In this document: positions 23,805 to 32,826 of the stretch, one piece after another
Numbering within the stretch: position 1 is the stretch's first letter
How the letters are laid out: every line of letters starts with the position of its first letter
From: an uncultured Mycoplasmatota bacterium
Lineage (GTDB): Bacteria > Bacillota_I > Bacilli_A > RF39 > UBA660
NCBI GenBank assembly: GCA_900547225.1
Contig: URFW01000005.1
Coordinates: 1 to 64,000 of the forward strand
DNA length: 64,000 bases
Reading direction: 5' to 3'
The notes under the pieces: generated by a model
Told to the model about the DNA's origin: nothing
Seen by the model: the letters and a program-made list of their open reading frames with translations, nothing else
Databases searched by the model: none
Translations under genes and position numbers: made by a program

Positions 23805-25002
23805 AAAAATAGAACTACTTGCTCCAGCAGGTGATTTAGAAAAGTTAAAATGGGCTGTTTTGTATGGAGCGGATGCTGTTTATTTAGGTGGTGTAAATTA
23901 TAGTTTACGTGCAAATGCTAAAAACTTTACATTAAAAGAAATTAAAGAAGGTGTAAAGTTTGCTCATGAGCATGGTGTAAAGGTTTACGTAACGGTTAAC
24001 ATAGTTTTTCATAATAATGATGTAAATGGTTTTGAAGATTACTTAAAAGAGTTAGATAAAATAGGAGTTGATGCGGTTATATTTAGTGACCCTTTAGTTA
24101 TTGATATTGCACATAAAAATAATCTTAAACTAGAGCTTCATTTAAGTACCCAGGCATCTATCTTAAATAAAGATGCTGCTAAATACTACGTAAGTCATGG
24201 AGTATCTAGAATTGTTTTAGCACGTGAATGCTCTAAAGAAGATATTAAAGACATAATAAAAAGCGTAGGATGTGAGGTAGAGTGTTTTATTCATGGTGCG
24301 ATGTGCACTAATATTTCAGGTAGATGTGTGCTTTCCAATTACTTTACAAATAGAGATGCTAATAGAGGTGGATGTTGTCAGGTATGCAGGTTTAATTTTA
24401 ATTTAATTGGTGATAATAAAGTAGTATCAGACGGGGATAATTTTTCGATAGCGCCAAAAGACTTATCTTTATTTGACTACGTAAAAGATATGATAGAAAT
24501 AGGCGTTGCATCATTTAAGTTAGAAGGAAGAATGAGATCCGTTTATTATACTTCCAGCATAATATCAGTTTATAGAAAACTAATAGATATGTATTTAAGT
24601 GGTAACGTAGATTATGAATATGTAAAAAATGCTAGGAAAATACTATATCGTGTTGCTAACAGAGAAGTTGCACCGCAGTTTTTTAATAAAATGCCATCAA
24701 AAGATGAACAATACTATAAAAACAGACAAGAAGATTCTAACCAAGATTTTTTAGGAATAGTATTAGACTATGATGAAGAAAAAAAAGAAGCTATAATAGA
24801 ACAAAGAAATTACTTTAAGCCATTTGATAAGGTGACTGTTTTTGGTCCAAGAAAAGATGATTATTCATTTATAATAGAAACTTTAACTGATATTGATGGA
24901 AACAAGATAGATAAAGCTTGTCATCCAAGAGAAATAGTTAGAATAAATTGTCCTGTTAAGGTTTCTAAAAATGATTTATTACGTGTCAACTTTTTAGATT
25001 GA
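23794..25002 (+). CDS. trhP2: Peptidase U32-family tRNA hydroxylation protein (YrrO/TrhP2)
   Basis: 402 aa. The start ELLAPAGDLEKLKWAVLYGADAVYLGG and the middle ECFIHGAMCTNISGRCVLSNYF...GGCCQVCRF are the U32 family signature. The cysteines (in CTNISGRC and GGCCQVC) probably bind an iron-sulphur cluster. Despite the family name no peptidase role is expected; B. subtilis TrhP2 and E. coli TrhP hydroxylate U34 of tRNA. ATG 23794 overlaps the previous gene by 11 bases. The stop TGA overlaps the greA promoter's -35 box. Confidence 0.92.
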   Translation: MKDKKIELLAPAGDLEKLKWAVLYGADAVYLGGVNYSLRANAKNFTLKEIKEGVKFAHEHGVKVYVTVNIVFHNNDVNGFEDYLKELDKIGVDAVIFSDPLVIDIAHKNNLKLELHLSTQASILNKDAAKYYVSHGVSRIVLARECSKEDIKDIIKSVGCEVECFIHGAMCTNISGRCVLSNYFTNRDANRGGCCQVCRFNFNLIGDNKVVSDGDNFSIAPKDLSLFDYVKDMIEIGVASFKLEGRMRSVYYTSSIISVYRKLIDMYLSGNVDYEYVKNARKILYRVANREVAPQFFNKMPSKDEQYYKNRQEDSNQDFLGIVLDYDEEKKEAIIEQRNYFKPFDKVTVFGPRKDDYSFIIETLTDIDGNKIDKACHPREIVRINCPVKVSKNDLLRVNFLD

Positions 25003-25027
25003 CAAAACATCATTTTTGTAGTATTAT
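24999..25027 (+). promoter_or_regulatory. Strong promoter of greA
   Basis: TTGACA, 17 bases, TATTAT; the -35 box includes the trhP2 stop codon. Confidence 0.8.
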
Positions 25028-25060
25028 GATACGCAGTTTAATATTTAGAGGTGATTTTAA

Positions 25061-25531
25061 ATGGGAAAAGAAAAAGAAATCTATTTAACTAGTGAAGGCT
25101 TTTTAAAACTAGAAGAAGAATTAAATGAAGCTAAAACTGTTAAACGCCCACAAATCATTAAAGATTTAAAAGAGGCAAGAGCACAAGGTGATTTATCTGA
25201 AAACGCTGAGTATTCAGCAGCTAAAGAGATGCAAGGGAGATTAGAGGATAGAATAAAAGAAATAGAGTATACTTTAGAGCACGCAACTATTATTGAAGGA
25301 AGTAACGATGGTAAGGTATGTGTAGGTTCTGTTATAACCGTTAAATACGATGATGACGATGAGGAAGAAGAATACACGATAGTTGGAACTAATGAAGCTG
25401 ATCCTTTCGCTAATAAAATTTCTAATGAATCTCCAATTGCAAAGGCTGTAATGGGTAAAAAAGCAAATGATAAGGTTACGGTTGAATCTCCAAACGGAAA
25501 CTTTAATATAGAAATAGTTAAGGTAGCGTAA
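25061..25531 (+). CDS. greA: Transcription elongation factor GreA
   Basis: 156 aa, standard length. N-terminal coiled coil (EELNEAKTVKRPQIIKDLKEAR) with the acidic tip GDLSENAEYSAAKE, where the Asp/Glu pair supports RNA cleavage in the polymerase active site. C-terminal FKBP-like domain with VGTNEADP and ISNESPIAKAVMGKKANDKV. AGAGGTGAT precedes ATG 25061. Own promoter and terminator. Confidence 0.97.
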   Translation: MGKEKEIYLTSEGFLKLEEELNEAKTVKRPQIIKDLKEARAQGDLSENAEYSAAKEMQGRLEDRIKEIEYTLEHATIIEGSNDGKVCVGSVITVKYDDDDEEEEYTIVGTNEADPFANKISNESPIAKAVMGKKANDKVTVESPNGNFNIEIVKVA

Positions 25532-25549
25532 GTTTTGCTATCTTTTTTG
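25519..25549 (+). terminator. Rho-independent terminator
   Basis: GGTAGC/GCTATC stem spanning the greA stop, with T run. Confidence 0.7.
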
Positions 25550-25572
25550 TTTGGCTACTTCCAAATAAAGAC

Positions 25573-25601
25573 TTGTAAAAGATTTTTAAATAAGTTATAA
25601 T
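25573..25601 (+). promoter_or_regulatory. Promoter of tig
   Basis: TTGTAA, 17 bases, TATAAT, 30 bases before the ATG. Confidence 0.75.
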
Positions 25602-25630
25602 ACTAATTGTTTTAGGGAGGAATTATATTT

Positions 25631-26896
25631 ATGGCAGAAAAGAAAGAAAAAAAAGCTAAAAATGTCCATGAAATTAAAGTTGAAATAACTGGTAAAGATT
25701 GGGAAAAGAAATTAGATGAAACATTTAAGAAAATAATTAAGAAAGTAAAAATAGATGGTTTTAGACCAGGTAAAGCTCCAAGAAATATATATGAGCAAAA
25801 ATACGGAAAACAATCAATCGTTGTTGAAGCTGTTGACTCATGCATGAACGAAGCTTATGTTAAGGCTTTAAAAGAATTTAAGGGTGAGCCTATCATGCAA
25901 CCTACAGTTGGAATAGAAAAAGCAGATGAAACAGGGGTTACTTACGTATTTACATTTACTACAAAACCAGAAATAAAAATAAATAAATATACAAATTTAG
26001 GTGTTAAAAAAGATTCAGTTAAAGTAACTAAAAAAGACGTTGATGCCGAAATAGAAAAAATGAGAAAAGAATATGCTGACTTAACTGTTAAAGATGGTAA
26101 AGCTGAAAATGGTGATACTGTTATAATTGATTTTGAAGGTTTTGATGGAGATAAAGCATTTGAAGGTGGTAAGGCTGAAAACTATGCTCTTGAATTAGGT
26201 AGCAATTCATTTATACCAGGTTTTGAAGAAGCTTTAGTAGGAGTTAAAAAGGGAGATAAAAAAGATGTTAACGTAACTTTCCCTAAAGATTATCATGCTG
26301 AAGAATTAAAAGGTAAACCAGTAGTATTTAAGGTTTTAGTTCATGAAGTTAAAACTAAGGTTTATCCAGAATTAGATGAAGATTTCTTCTTAGATTTAGG
26401 ATTGGAAGACGTTAAAACTAAAGAAGATTTAGAAAAAAAGGTTAAAGAAACAATGACTGAACAAAAAGAGTATGAAGCTGAAAATAAATACGTTGATGAG
26501 TTATTTGAAGCATTACTTAAAGAAACTTCTGTTGAAGTTCCACATGAATTAATTCACGAAGAATTAGATAGAATGGTAGAACAATATGCTGAAAGATTAA
26601 AAATGCAAGGCATTACTTTAGAACAATTCTATAAGTTTACTAACTCATCAGAAGAAGCACTAAAGGCTCAAATGCATGAAGAAGCAGAAAAGAGAGTTAA
26701 ACTTCGTTTTGCAATCGATGAAATAATTGAATTAGAAAAGATTGATGCAACAGATGAGGAAGCAAATCATGACGCAGAAGAAAAAGCTAAGAAGCACGGT
26801 ATGGATAAAGATGAATACATTAAAGCTTTCGGCGGACTTGAAATGCTTAAGTATGATATAAAGGTACAAAAAGTATTAGACATATTAAAGAAATAA
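25631..26896 (+). CDS. tig: Trigger factor
   Basis: 421 aa. Ribosome-binding domain with GFRPGKAPR (about residues 38-46), the FKBP-type peptidyl-prolyl isomerase domain (about 150-235: GDTVIIDFEGF, LGSNSFIPGFEEALVGVKKGDKKDVNVTFP) and the helical C-terminal chaperone arms. It meets nascent chains at the ribosome exit. GGGAGG precedes ATG. In Bacillus tig lies near clpX and lon; here lon follows after one hypothetical gene. Confidence 0.97.
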   Translation: MAEKKEKKAKNVHEIKVEITGKDWEKKLDETFKKIIKKVKIDGFRPGKAPRNIYEQKYGKQSIVVEAVDSCMNEAYVKALKEFKGEPIMQPTVGIEKADETGVTYVFTFTTKPEIKINKYTNLGVKKDSVKVTKKDVDAEIEKMRKEYADLTVKDGKAENGDTVIIDFEGFDGDKAFEGGKAENYALELGSNSFIPGFEEALVGVKKGDKKDVNVTFPKDYHAEELKGKPVVFKVLVHEVKTKVYPELDEDFFLDLGLEDVKTKEDLEKKVKETMTEQKEYEAENKYVDELFEALLKETSVEVPHELIHEELDRMVEQYAERLKMQGITLEQFYKFTNSSEEALKAQMHEEAEKRVKLRFAIDEIIELEKIDATDEEANHDAEEKAKKHGMDKDEYIKAFGGLEMLKYDIKVQKVLDILKK

Positions 26897-26904
26897 TTGA
26901 TTTT

Positions 26905-26936
26905 AGAAAACTAGTTTTAATAAACTAGTTTTTTAT
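26905..26936 (+). terminator. Rho-independent terminator
   Basis: AAAACTAGTTT/AAACTAGTTTT stem, 4-base loop, T run. Confidence 0.85.
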
Positions 26937-26990
26937 TGTAATTATAATTAAAACATGCTATTATATAAATCAAAAAAGAGGAAGTTATTT

Positions 26991-27749
26991 ATGAAAAATG
27001 ATTGGTTTAACGTACTTAATGATTTTATAAACATACCATTTGATGAAAATTTAGCTTATGAATTTGAAATATTCTTTAAAGATTTTATTTTTTTGAAAAA
27101 AGAAAATAAAAATATAATTTTAAGATGTCTTAAAAATGATAAGGATTATGTTCTTGAAAAACGTGATAATTCTATTATATTAAAATATGATTATGAAATA
27201 GATGATATAAAGTATTTTATTAGTGGTAAGCTTGATATTTATAATCGTACTTATGATAGATTGATTAGCAAAGATACTTTAATTAATTCTAATGGTGTTA
27301 TTTATAAATCAAATATTAGGATTAAAAAGAAATATGATAATAGAAATTTATCTGAAATAATAAATAGAAGAGTAGTATATTATGGAAATATTGATACCAA
27401 TTATATACGTTATGTTGATGTTTTTAAAGATACAGGAAATTATAATCAAGATTTTAGATGTCATGTTAACTATGACAAAACTTTAATTAGAAATGATATT
27501 AAAACAAAATACATAGTTCCAGATACAATTGTTGGGAGTACTTGTATAAGAGATAAATATAATACTATTATAAGTTCTAATAAAGTAATGCAAGGATTTA
27601 ATTGCACTGATGATTTTAAAATTACTGATAGCTCATGTCCTGTTTCTGTACTAGCTGATAATACCTCATTAGATTACTTTATAAATGAATGCAATAATAT
27701 TAATACTAATGATTATATGAAGGTAAAGAAAAGGAAAATAGGATTTTAA
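26991..27749 (+). CDS. Hypothetical protein
   Basis: 252 aa; ATG 26991 with AGAGGAAG upstream is preferred to ATG 26955. No membrane segment or signal. Alternating short charged strands (RDNSIILKYDYEIDD, YFISGKLDIYNRTYDRL) suggest a beta-rich cytoplasmic protein. Residues 165-215 contain FRCHVNYDKTLI, VPDTIVGSTCIRDKYN and four cysteines spread over the C-terminal third. I recognise no family. It stands alone between the tig terminator and the lon promoter, so it is probably monocistronic. Confidence 0.7.
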   Translation: MKNDWFNVLNDFINIPFDENLAYEFEIFFKDFIFLKKENKNIILRCLKNDKDYVLEKRDNSIILKYDYEIDDIKYFISGKLDIYNRTYDRLISKDTLINSNGVIYKSNIRIKKKYDNRNLSEIINRRVVYYGNIDTNYIRYVDVFKDTGNYNQDFRCHVNYDKTLIRNDIKTKYIVPDTIVGSTCIRDKYNTIISSNKVMQGFNCTDDFKITDSSCPVSVLADNTSLDYFINECNNINTNDYMKVKKRKIGF

Positions 27750-27822
27750 AAATTCATTTTCTTTTTACTTTACATATTTTCTTTTATTACCAGAAATTAC
27801 TAGTTAAATTAACTTAATATTG

Positions 27823-27850
27823 TTGACTTTTAAAGTCTATGGTTTATAAT
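27823..27850 (+). promoter_or_regulatory. Promoter of lon
   Basis: TTGACT, 16 bases, TATAAT. No CIRCE or CtsR-type operator seen. Confidence 0.7.
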
Positions 27851-27891
27851 AAAAAGTAAAAATTTATATTTGATTTAAGGAGGAATGTTTT

Positions 27892-30222
27892 GTGGAAAAA
27901 ACCAATTTACCAATAATACTTTTAAGAGGGATAATAGTTCTTCCTTACGCTGAACTTAAAATAGATTTAATAGATGAATTAGATACTAAAATAATAGAAC
28001 TTGCAAGTGAAAATCATGATGGGTACGTGCTTTTAGTATCTCCCAATAATTTTTTAGAAGAAAAAATAGAAATAAATAAATTACCTAAACTTGGAGTAGT
28101 TGGTAAGATTACTAAGAAAACAACACTTCCTAATGGTTGCATTAGAGTTACTATTGAAGGAAAAAGGCGTGCTGTTATAAATAACTATGTTTCGTATGAG
28201 GGATATGATGATGTTTTTGCAGGAGTTATTTCATCACCTACTAGATATGCAATGGATTTATCAGATGAAGAGGCTTTAGTTAGAAAACTTAAAACTGAAC
28301 TTGAAAACTACATTAATTTAGTTCCTTATTCATCTAATAGTATACTAGCAGTAATAGATGAAATAAAGACGGTAAGCAAATTGGCAGACGTTGTTGCAAA
28401 TTATATGCCAACATCTTTTGAACGCAAATATGAAATATTAAATACGGTAAATCCTCATACAAGGGTTATGATGGACTTAGAGGATATCCAAAAAGAATTA
28501 GACGTATATGAAATAGAAAAAAGACTTGATACTAAGTTAAAAAAAGAAATGGATAAAAGTCAAAAAGAATACATATTAAGAGAAAAAATAAGATTAATTA
28601 AAGAAGAACTTGGAGATATTTCATCTAAGGATGATGAGATAGAAGAGTTAAGAGGCAAAATAAAAAAGTTAAAATGTTCAAAAAACATTACTAAGAAGTT
28701 AGAAAGAGAACTTAAAAAATATGAATCTACTCCCCAAGCTTCTCCTGAAATTGGAATAATAAGAAATTATATAGATGTTTTAATTAATTTACCTTGGAAT
28801 ACTTATACAAAAGATAATACTGATTTAAAGAAGGTAAAAGAAGTACTTGATAAATCTCATTATGGTCTTACTGAAATAAAAGAAAGAATTATCGAGTATT
28901 TAGCAGTTAAAGAAAGAAGCGTATCTAATAAGGCACCAATTATATGTTTAGTAGGGCCTCCAGGAGTTGGTAAAACATCTCTTGCAAAAAGTGTTGCTGA
29001 GGCGATGAATAGAAAATTTGTTAAAATATCAGTTGGTGGTGTAAACGATCCCGCAGAAATAATAGGGCACAGAAGAACTTATATGGGAGCAAATCCTGGA
29101 AGAATTATTAATGCACTTAAAAAGTGTGGTTCTAATAATCCTGTATTTCTAATTGATGAAGTAGATAAAATGACTAAGGATATCAAGGGAGATCCAGCAA
29201 GTAGTTTACTTGAGGTGTTAGATCCAGAGCAAAATGATAAATTCTATGATAACTACGTTGAAGAAGCGTATGATTTATCTAAGATTATGTTTATATTAAC
29301 CGCTAATTATATTGCTCAAATACCAGATGAATTAAAAGACAGATTAGAAATAATTGACTTATCAAGTTATACAGAATACGAAAAACTTCATATAGCAAAA
29401 GAACACTTAATTAAATTGGCTCTAGAAGAATACCAATTAAATGAGAAAAATATAAAATTTAGTGATGAAATAATATTTAAAATAATTAGATGTTACACTA
29501 AGGAAGCTGGAGTTCGTGAACTTGAAAGAGTAATAAATAAAATAATTCGAAAAATAGTTAAAAAGATGCTTGAAGATAAAAAAGATACTATATCTATCAA
29601 AATAACTGATAAAAAGTTGGAGGAATTACTTGGAAAACCTAAGTATGAAAATACAAAGGTATTAGAAAGCACACCAGGTGTTGTAAATGGCCTTGCATAC
29701 ACAAGTTATGGAGGAACTGTTTTACCAATAGAAGTTGTTATGTATCCTTCTAAAGAACCTGTTAAATTAACCGGTAACTTAGGGGATGTTATGAAAGAAA
29801 GTGTATCAATTGCACTTGGCTATATTAAAAGCCATGCGAAAGATTTAAAAATAGATGAAAAACTATTTGATTCATCTTGCATCCATATAAATGCAATAGA
29901 AGGTGGTATTCCAAAGGATGGTCCATCAGCAGGAACAGCACTTACTACTGCAATAATAAGTATGTTACTTAAAAAAAGTGTGCCTAATACTGTTGCAATG
30001 ACAGGTGAAATGACACTTACTGGAAAGGTTCTTCCGATAGGTGGATTAAAGGAAAAATCACTTGGAGCATATCAAGCAGGAGTAAATAAGATGTTTGTTC
30101 CAAAACTTAATGAGGCTGATTTAAGTGATATTCCAAAAGAAGTAAAAGATAAAATAGAAATAGTATTGGTTCAAAATTACATAGATATATATGATGATTT
30201 ATTTAAAAAGAAGAAAAGTTAA
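27892..30222 (+). CDS. lon: ATP-dependent protease Lon
   Basis: 776 aa, usual length. GTG start with AAGGAGGA. The N-terminal substrate domain spans about 1-200 (PIILLRGIIVLPYAEL), followed by a helical linker. AAA+ module: Walker A GPPGVGKT at 355-362, Walker B VFLIDEVDKM, sensor LTANY, arginine finger region ELKDRLE. The protease domain has the Ser-Lys dyad, Ser679 in KDGPSAGTA and Lys722 in GGLKEKSLGA. It degrades misfolded and regulatory proteins in the cytoplasm. In sporulating Bacilli there are two Lon types; the full N-domain here is LonA-like. Confidence 0.97.
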   Translation: MEKTNLPIILLRGIIVLPYAELKIDLIDELDTKIIELASENHDGYVLLVSPNNFLEEKIEINKLPKLGVVGKITKKTTLPNGCIRVTIEGKRRAVINNYVSYEGYDDVFAGVISSPTRYAMDLSDEEALVRKLKTELENYINLVPYSSNSILAVIDEIKTVSKLADVVANYMPTSFERKYEILNTVNPHTRVMMDLEDIQKELDVYEIEKRLDTKLKKEMDKSQKEYILREKIRLIKEELGDISSKDDEIEELRGKIKKLKCSKNITKKLERELKKYESTPQASPEIGIIRNYIDVLINLPWNTYTKDNTDLKKVKEVLDKSHYGLTEIKERIIEYLAVKERSVSNKAPIICLVGPPGVGKTSLAKSVAEAMNRKFVKISVGGVNDPAEIIGHRRTYMGANPGRIINALKKCGSNNPVFLIDEVDKMTKDIKGDPASSLLEVLDPEQNDKFYDNYVEEAYDLSKIMFILTANYIAQIPDELKDRLEIIDLSSYTEYEKLHIAKEHLIKLALEEYQLNEKNIKFSDEIIFKIIRCYTKEAGVRELERVINKIIRKIVKKMLEDKKDTISIKITDKKLEELLGKPKYENTKVLESTPGVVNGLAYTSYGGTVLPIEVVMYPSKEPVKLTGNLGDVMKESVSIALGYIKSHAKDLKIDEKLFDSSCIHINAIEGGIPKDGPSAGTALTTAIISMLLKKSVPNTVAMTGEMTLTGKVLPIGGLKEKSLGAYQAGVNKMFVPKLNEADLSDIPKEVKDKIEIVLVQNYIDIYDDLFKKKKS

Positions 30223-30240
30223 CATTTTCTTCTTTTTTTA
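30206..30240 (+). terminator. Rho-independent terminator
   Basis: AGAAGAAAA/TTTTCTTCT stem around the lon stop codon with a T run. Confidence 0.7.
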
Positions 30241-30270
30241 GCATACATTTTAATGAATGGAGATGAGTAT

Positions 30271-30984
30271 ATGAAACAAATAATACCTTTTGTTAAAGAT
30301 ATTTCTTTAGCACCTAAGATTTACGAAATAACAAGTATTGCACTAGAACATAACTTAAAAATGGAAAATAGTGATTCTGTGGTAGGTAGTTTTACCGTAA
30401 GTGGTAAATACAGAATAAATGATATAAGCATAAATGAAGAAGTATTTGAAGAAAACATTCCTTTTGATATAACACTTGATTCAAAATATGATGCATCAAA
30501 AGTAACTATTGACATTGATGATTTTTATTACGAAATTATAAATGATGAATTTTTAAGAGTTCATATAGATGTATTAGTAGATAACTTAGTTTATGAAAAG
30601 AAAAAGGTAGAAAAACCAGCTGAGGTAAAAAAAGAGGAAAGACAAAGTATCATGCCGAATAAAGATGAAAGGAATGATGATTTAATGAATGATAATGTTA
30701 TTACTTCTAATAAAAATGAAGATACTTTAATAAGAGAAGAAAGTTCTAAAAAAGAAGTTTCTGAAGAAATAAAAAGCGATATTACAAGCAAGATAGAAAC
30801 TGGCCTATTTGATAAAGAAGAAAAATATATTACGTATAAAGTTCATATTATAAGAGACAACGAAACAATAGATGAAATAACTACTAAATATAACGTAAGC
30901 AAAGAAGAGCTAGAAAAATATAACGATTTAAATAACATTGTTTTGGGAACTAAGATAATTATTCCGATTTCTAATGAACAATGA
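30271..30984 (+). CDS. spoVID: SpoVID-like spore coat morphogenetic protein with LysM
   Basis: 237 aa; ATG 30271 after GGAGATGAG (ATG 30253 is also in frame). The N-terminal domain (about 1-115) has the SpoVID pattern: sequence like TVSGKYRINDISINEE, IPFDITL and VTIDIDDFYYEI. A disordered acidic linker follows (about 115-190). A LysM domain closes the protein (about 192-236: YKVHIIRDNETIDEITTKYNVS, LGTKIIIP). B. subtilis SpoVID (575 aa) is much longer but has the same ends, and is likewise followed by ysxE and then valS. It anchors the coat to SpoIVA and takes part in encasement. It overlaps ysxE by 11 bases. Confidence 0.8.
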   Translation: MKQIIPFVKDISLAPKIYEITSIALEHNLKMENSDSVVGSFTVSGKYRINDISINEEVFEENIPFDITLDSKYDASKVTIDIDDFYYEIINDEFLRVHIDVLVDNLVYEKKKVEKPAEVKKEERQSIMPNKDERNDDLMNDNVITSNKNEDTLIREESSKKEVSEEIKSDITSKIETGLFDKEEKYITYKVHIIRDNETIDEITTKYNVSKEELEKYNDLNNIVLGTKIIIPISNEQ

Positions 30985-31897
30985 ATTACTTCTTAGTAAA
31001 ATAAAAGAGATATGTCCCAAAGCTAAAAAGTATGAATTTTATAAGAGCGCGGTCATATATAAAGACGAGAATGATAATAAACACGTTGTAAAAGAAAACA
31101 AAGAAGATGCACTTGAAGTATATAATTATCTTAATTCCAGGGGTTTTGCCTATTTACCGAAGTTAGAATATTTAGATAAGGATGTATACATTTATAAATA
31201 TGAAGAAGATTTAGAAATGCCGAAAGAACAAAGAATGAGTGATTTAATTAAAACATCCGCTCTTTTACATAATAAGACGGTTTATTATAAAGACACATCA
31301 GTAGATGAGGTAAAAGAGTTATATGAGTACTTATCTAATAAAATAGTAAGTACTTATAATTATTATGATGACATTATAAACATGGTTGAATCTAAAGTTT
31401 ATATGTCACCTTCTTCTTATATGCTAGCTAGAAATTGCTCTATGATATTTAATTGTCTTGAATTTAGTAAAAACACTCTTGATGATTGGTATAAAAAAAT
31501 GGAGAAGACAAGTAAGAAAAGAATTGTTCTTCTTCACAATAATTTGGATGTTCATCATCTAATTAGAAATGATGAAAATGTTTTAATAAGCTGGAATAAT
31601 GCTAAAAGAGGTCTTCCTATATATGATTTTATAAATTTATATAAGAATAACTTCGCTGATTATGATTTTAATGAATTATATTATGAATATAAAAAAAGAT
31701 TCCCACTTACTAAGGAAGAAGAAATGCTTATCTTTATATATTTATTTATACCAGATAAACTTGATTTGACTAAAAGTGAAATGGCTAAAACAATTGATGT
31801 TGCAAGGCTTTGTAACTATTTAGTTACAACTGATAAATTATTTATGGAACAAGAGGCAGAAAATACCAAAGAACAAAAGACAAAGGTCAATGAATAA
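30974..31897 (+). CDS. ysxE: Spore coat protein YsxE/CotS family (kinase-like fold)
   Basis: 307 aa. A CotS-family protein with an aminoglycoside phosphotransferase-like fold: ATP-lobe-like SAVIYKDENDNKHVVKE at the start and LLHNNLDVHHLI at about 180-191, where active kinases have HxDxxxxN. Asn-Leu-Asp replaces the usual pattern only partly, so activity is uncertain. A DFINLYK motif follows (about residues 216-222). Family members are spore coat components. Coupled to spoVID. Confidence 0.85.
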   Translation: MNNELLLSKIKEICPKAKKYEFYKSAVIYKDENDNKHVVKENKEDALEVYNYLNSRGFAYLPKLEYLDKDVYIYKYEEDLEMPKEQRMSDLIKTSALLHNKTVYYKDTSVDEVKELYEYLSNKIVSTYNYYDDIINMVESKVYMSPSSYMLARNCSMIFNCLEFSKNTLDDWYKKMEKTSKKRIVLLHNNLDVHHLIRNDENVLISWNNAKRGLPIYDFINLYKNNFADYDFNELYYEYKKRFPLTKEEEMLIFIYLFIPDKLDLTKSEMAKTIDVARLCNYLVTTDKLFMEQEAENTKEQKTKVNE

Positions 31898-32026
31898 TAG
31901 AAAAACTTGAAATCTAGCACATAGTATAAGTGCTATTATAGCTTGATAAAAAGTTATAAAGCAAAATGCTATAACAAGTATTAACGCCCAAGAAAACCCT
32001 TTAAAAAACGAATTATTAAAACGCAT
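31838..32026 (-). CDS. Candidate small membrane protein opposite the ysxE end
   Basis: 62 aa read leftward from ATG 32026. In favour: a very good ribosome site (AAAGGTGAT) and TATAAT at 32049-32044 with a weak GTTTCA 17 bases further up. Two hydrophobic helices (about 11-36 and 40-60). Against: its last 20 codons are antisense to the acidic end of ysxE, and part of the hydrophobicity could come from that. No family recognised. Confidence 0.4.
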   Translation of the reverse strand: MRFNNSFFKGFSWALILVIAFCFITFYQAIIALILCARFQVFLLFIDLCLLFFGIFCLLFHK

Positions 32027-32146
32027 ATTATCACCTTTGTTATATTATATGGATAAATGTCTAAAGTGAAACCATATTTGTAAAAAATGTGGTTTTTTCT
32101 TTTGAAAAATGTTATTATATTAAAAGAATGATAGGAGATGATATTT

Positions 32147-32533
32147 ATGCTTAATAGCAAAGGATTTGCAATATCTAGTATTTTGTATACGCTATTGATT
32201 GCTTTTTTATTATTTTTAGGGGTTGCACTTGCACAATTATCATCTTCGTCAAGCTTAATTGGTAAAGCAAACGATGACTTGATAAACGGGATTTTCTTAT
32301 CAATAGATGAGGTTAAAGTTAATGGCAAACCTACCATTAGAGTAAAGAGTAGATATGGTATTAGATATTGGACCAAAGATTTTGAATGCGTTGATGGTAA
32401 TAAAACATGTAAAAGTGGTAACTTAGTTGCTACGTGTACTGAAAAAGATGATAATTCAACTTTTACGGTTACCGATAATTTATTAAATAACAGCGAAAAA
32501 ATTAATTTGAATGGTAAATGTAGTAGTTATTAA
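32147..32533 (+). CDS. Atypical prepilin-like protein
   Basis: 128 aa; ATG 32147 with GGAGATGAT upstream. The start MLNSKGFAISSILYTLLIAFLLFLG has the layout of a class III (prepilin) signal, with Gly-Phe cut site and hydrophobic helix, but Ser instead of Glu at position +5. The rest (about 35-128) is a small domain with four cysteines (ECVDGNKTC, ATC, GKC) that likely form disulphides outside the cell. It sits alone before the valS T-box, far from the pilus cluster at 42-48 kb. Could be a minor pilin or a membrane protein with a chance resemblance. Confidence 0.65.
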   Translation: MLNSKGFAISSILYTLLIAFLLFLGVALAQLSSSSSLIGKANDDLINGIFLSIDEVKVNGKPTIRVKSRYGIRYWTKDFECVDGNKTCKSGNLVATCTEKDDNSTFTVTDNLLNNSEKINLNGKCSSY

Positions 32534-32547
32534 TTTTAAGTATGGGC

Positions 32548-32576
32548 TTGTTAATTTAACAAAAATTTGATATACT
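32548..32576 (+). promoter_or_regulatory. Promoter of the T-box-valS unit
   Basis: TTGTTA, 17 bases, TATACT, just before the T-box leader. Confidence 0.65.
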
Positions 32577-32589
32577 ATTCTTATATTTT

Positions 32590-32814
32590 AAAAGGCAATG
32601 AACAAGAGGAGTAACTTTTTAGCGTATCAAAGAGAGTAAACGTATGCTGTGAGTTTATATATGTTTTAAGTGAAGGTAGCTTGGGAGCCTAGTTGTAGAA
32701 ATTAAGTAAATAACTACGTGTGCCGCGTTATGGCATTTAAGATGCATATCAATTTGATATGAACTAAGGTGGTATCGCGGTTATAATCGTCCTTTATTAA
32801 AGGACGATTTTTTT
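32590..32814 (+). promoter_or_regulatory. T-box riboswitch (valine-specific by context)
   Basis: The hallmark T-box sequence AAGGTGGTATCGCGG (32766-32780) is followed by a terminator hairpin (AATCGTCCTTT paired with AAAGGACGATT, then seven T at 32785-32814). A Stem I region precedes it. GTA at 32676-32678 in TGAAGGTAGC is a candidate specifier for valine, in keeping with valS downstream. Uncharged tRNA-Val should favour the antiterminator and read-through into two small genes and valS. Lacking fold software, I could not confirm the specifier loop. Confidence 0.9.
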
Positions 32815-32826
32815 GGAGGGATATTT

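Noticed and set aside
24997..25002. TGA read as tryptophan (mycoplasma code)
   Set aside because: TGA ends trhP2 right at the greA promoter, and also the exporter and VanZ frames; Trp positions in conserved motifs use TGG.
27802..27814. AGTTAA-A-TTAACT dyad upstream of lon as a heat-shock operator
   Set aside because: Short and AT-only; unlike CIRCE or CtsR sites and probably chance in this base composition.
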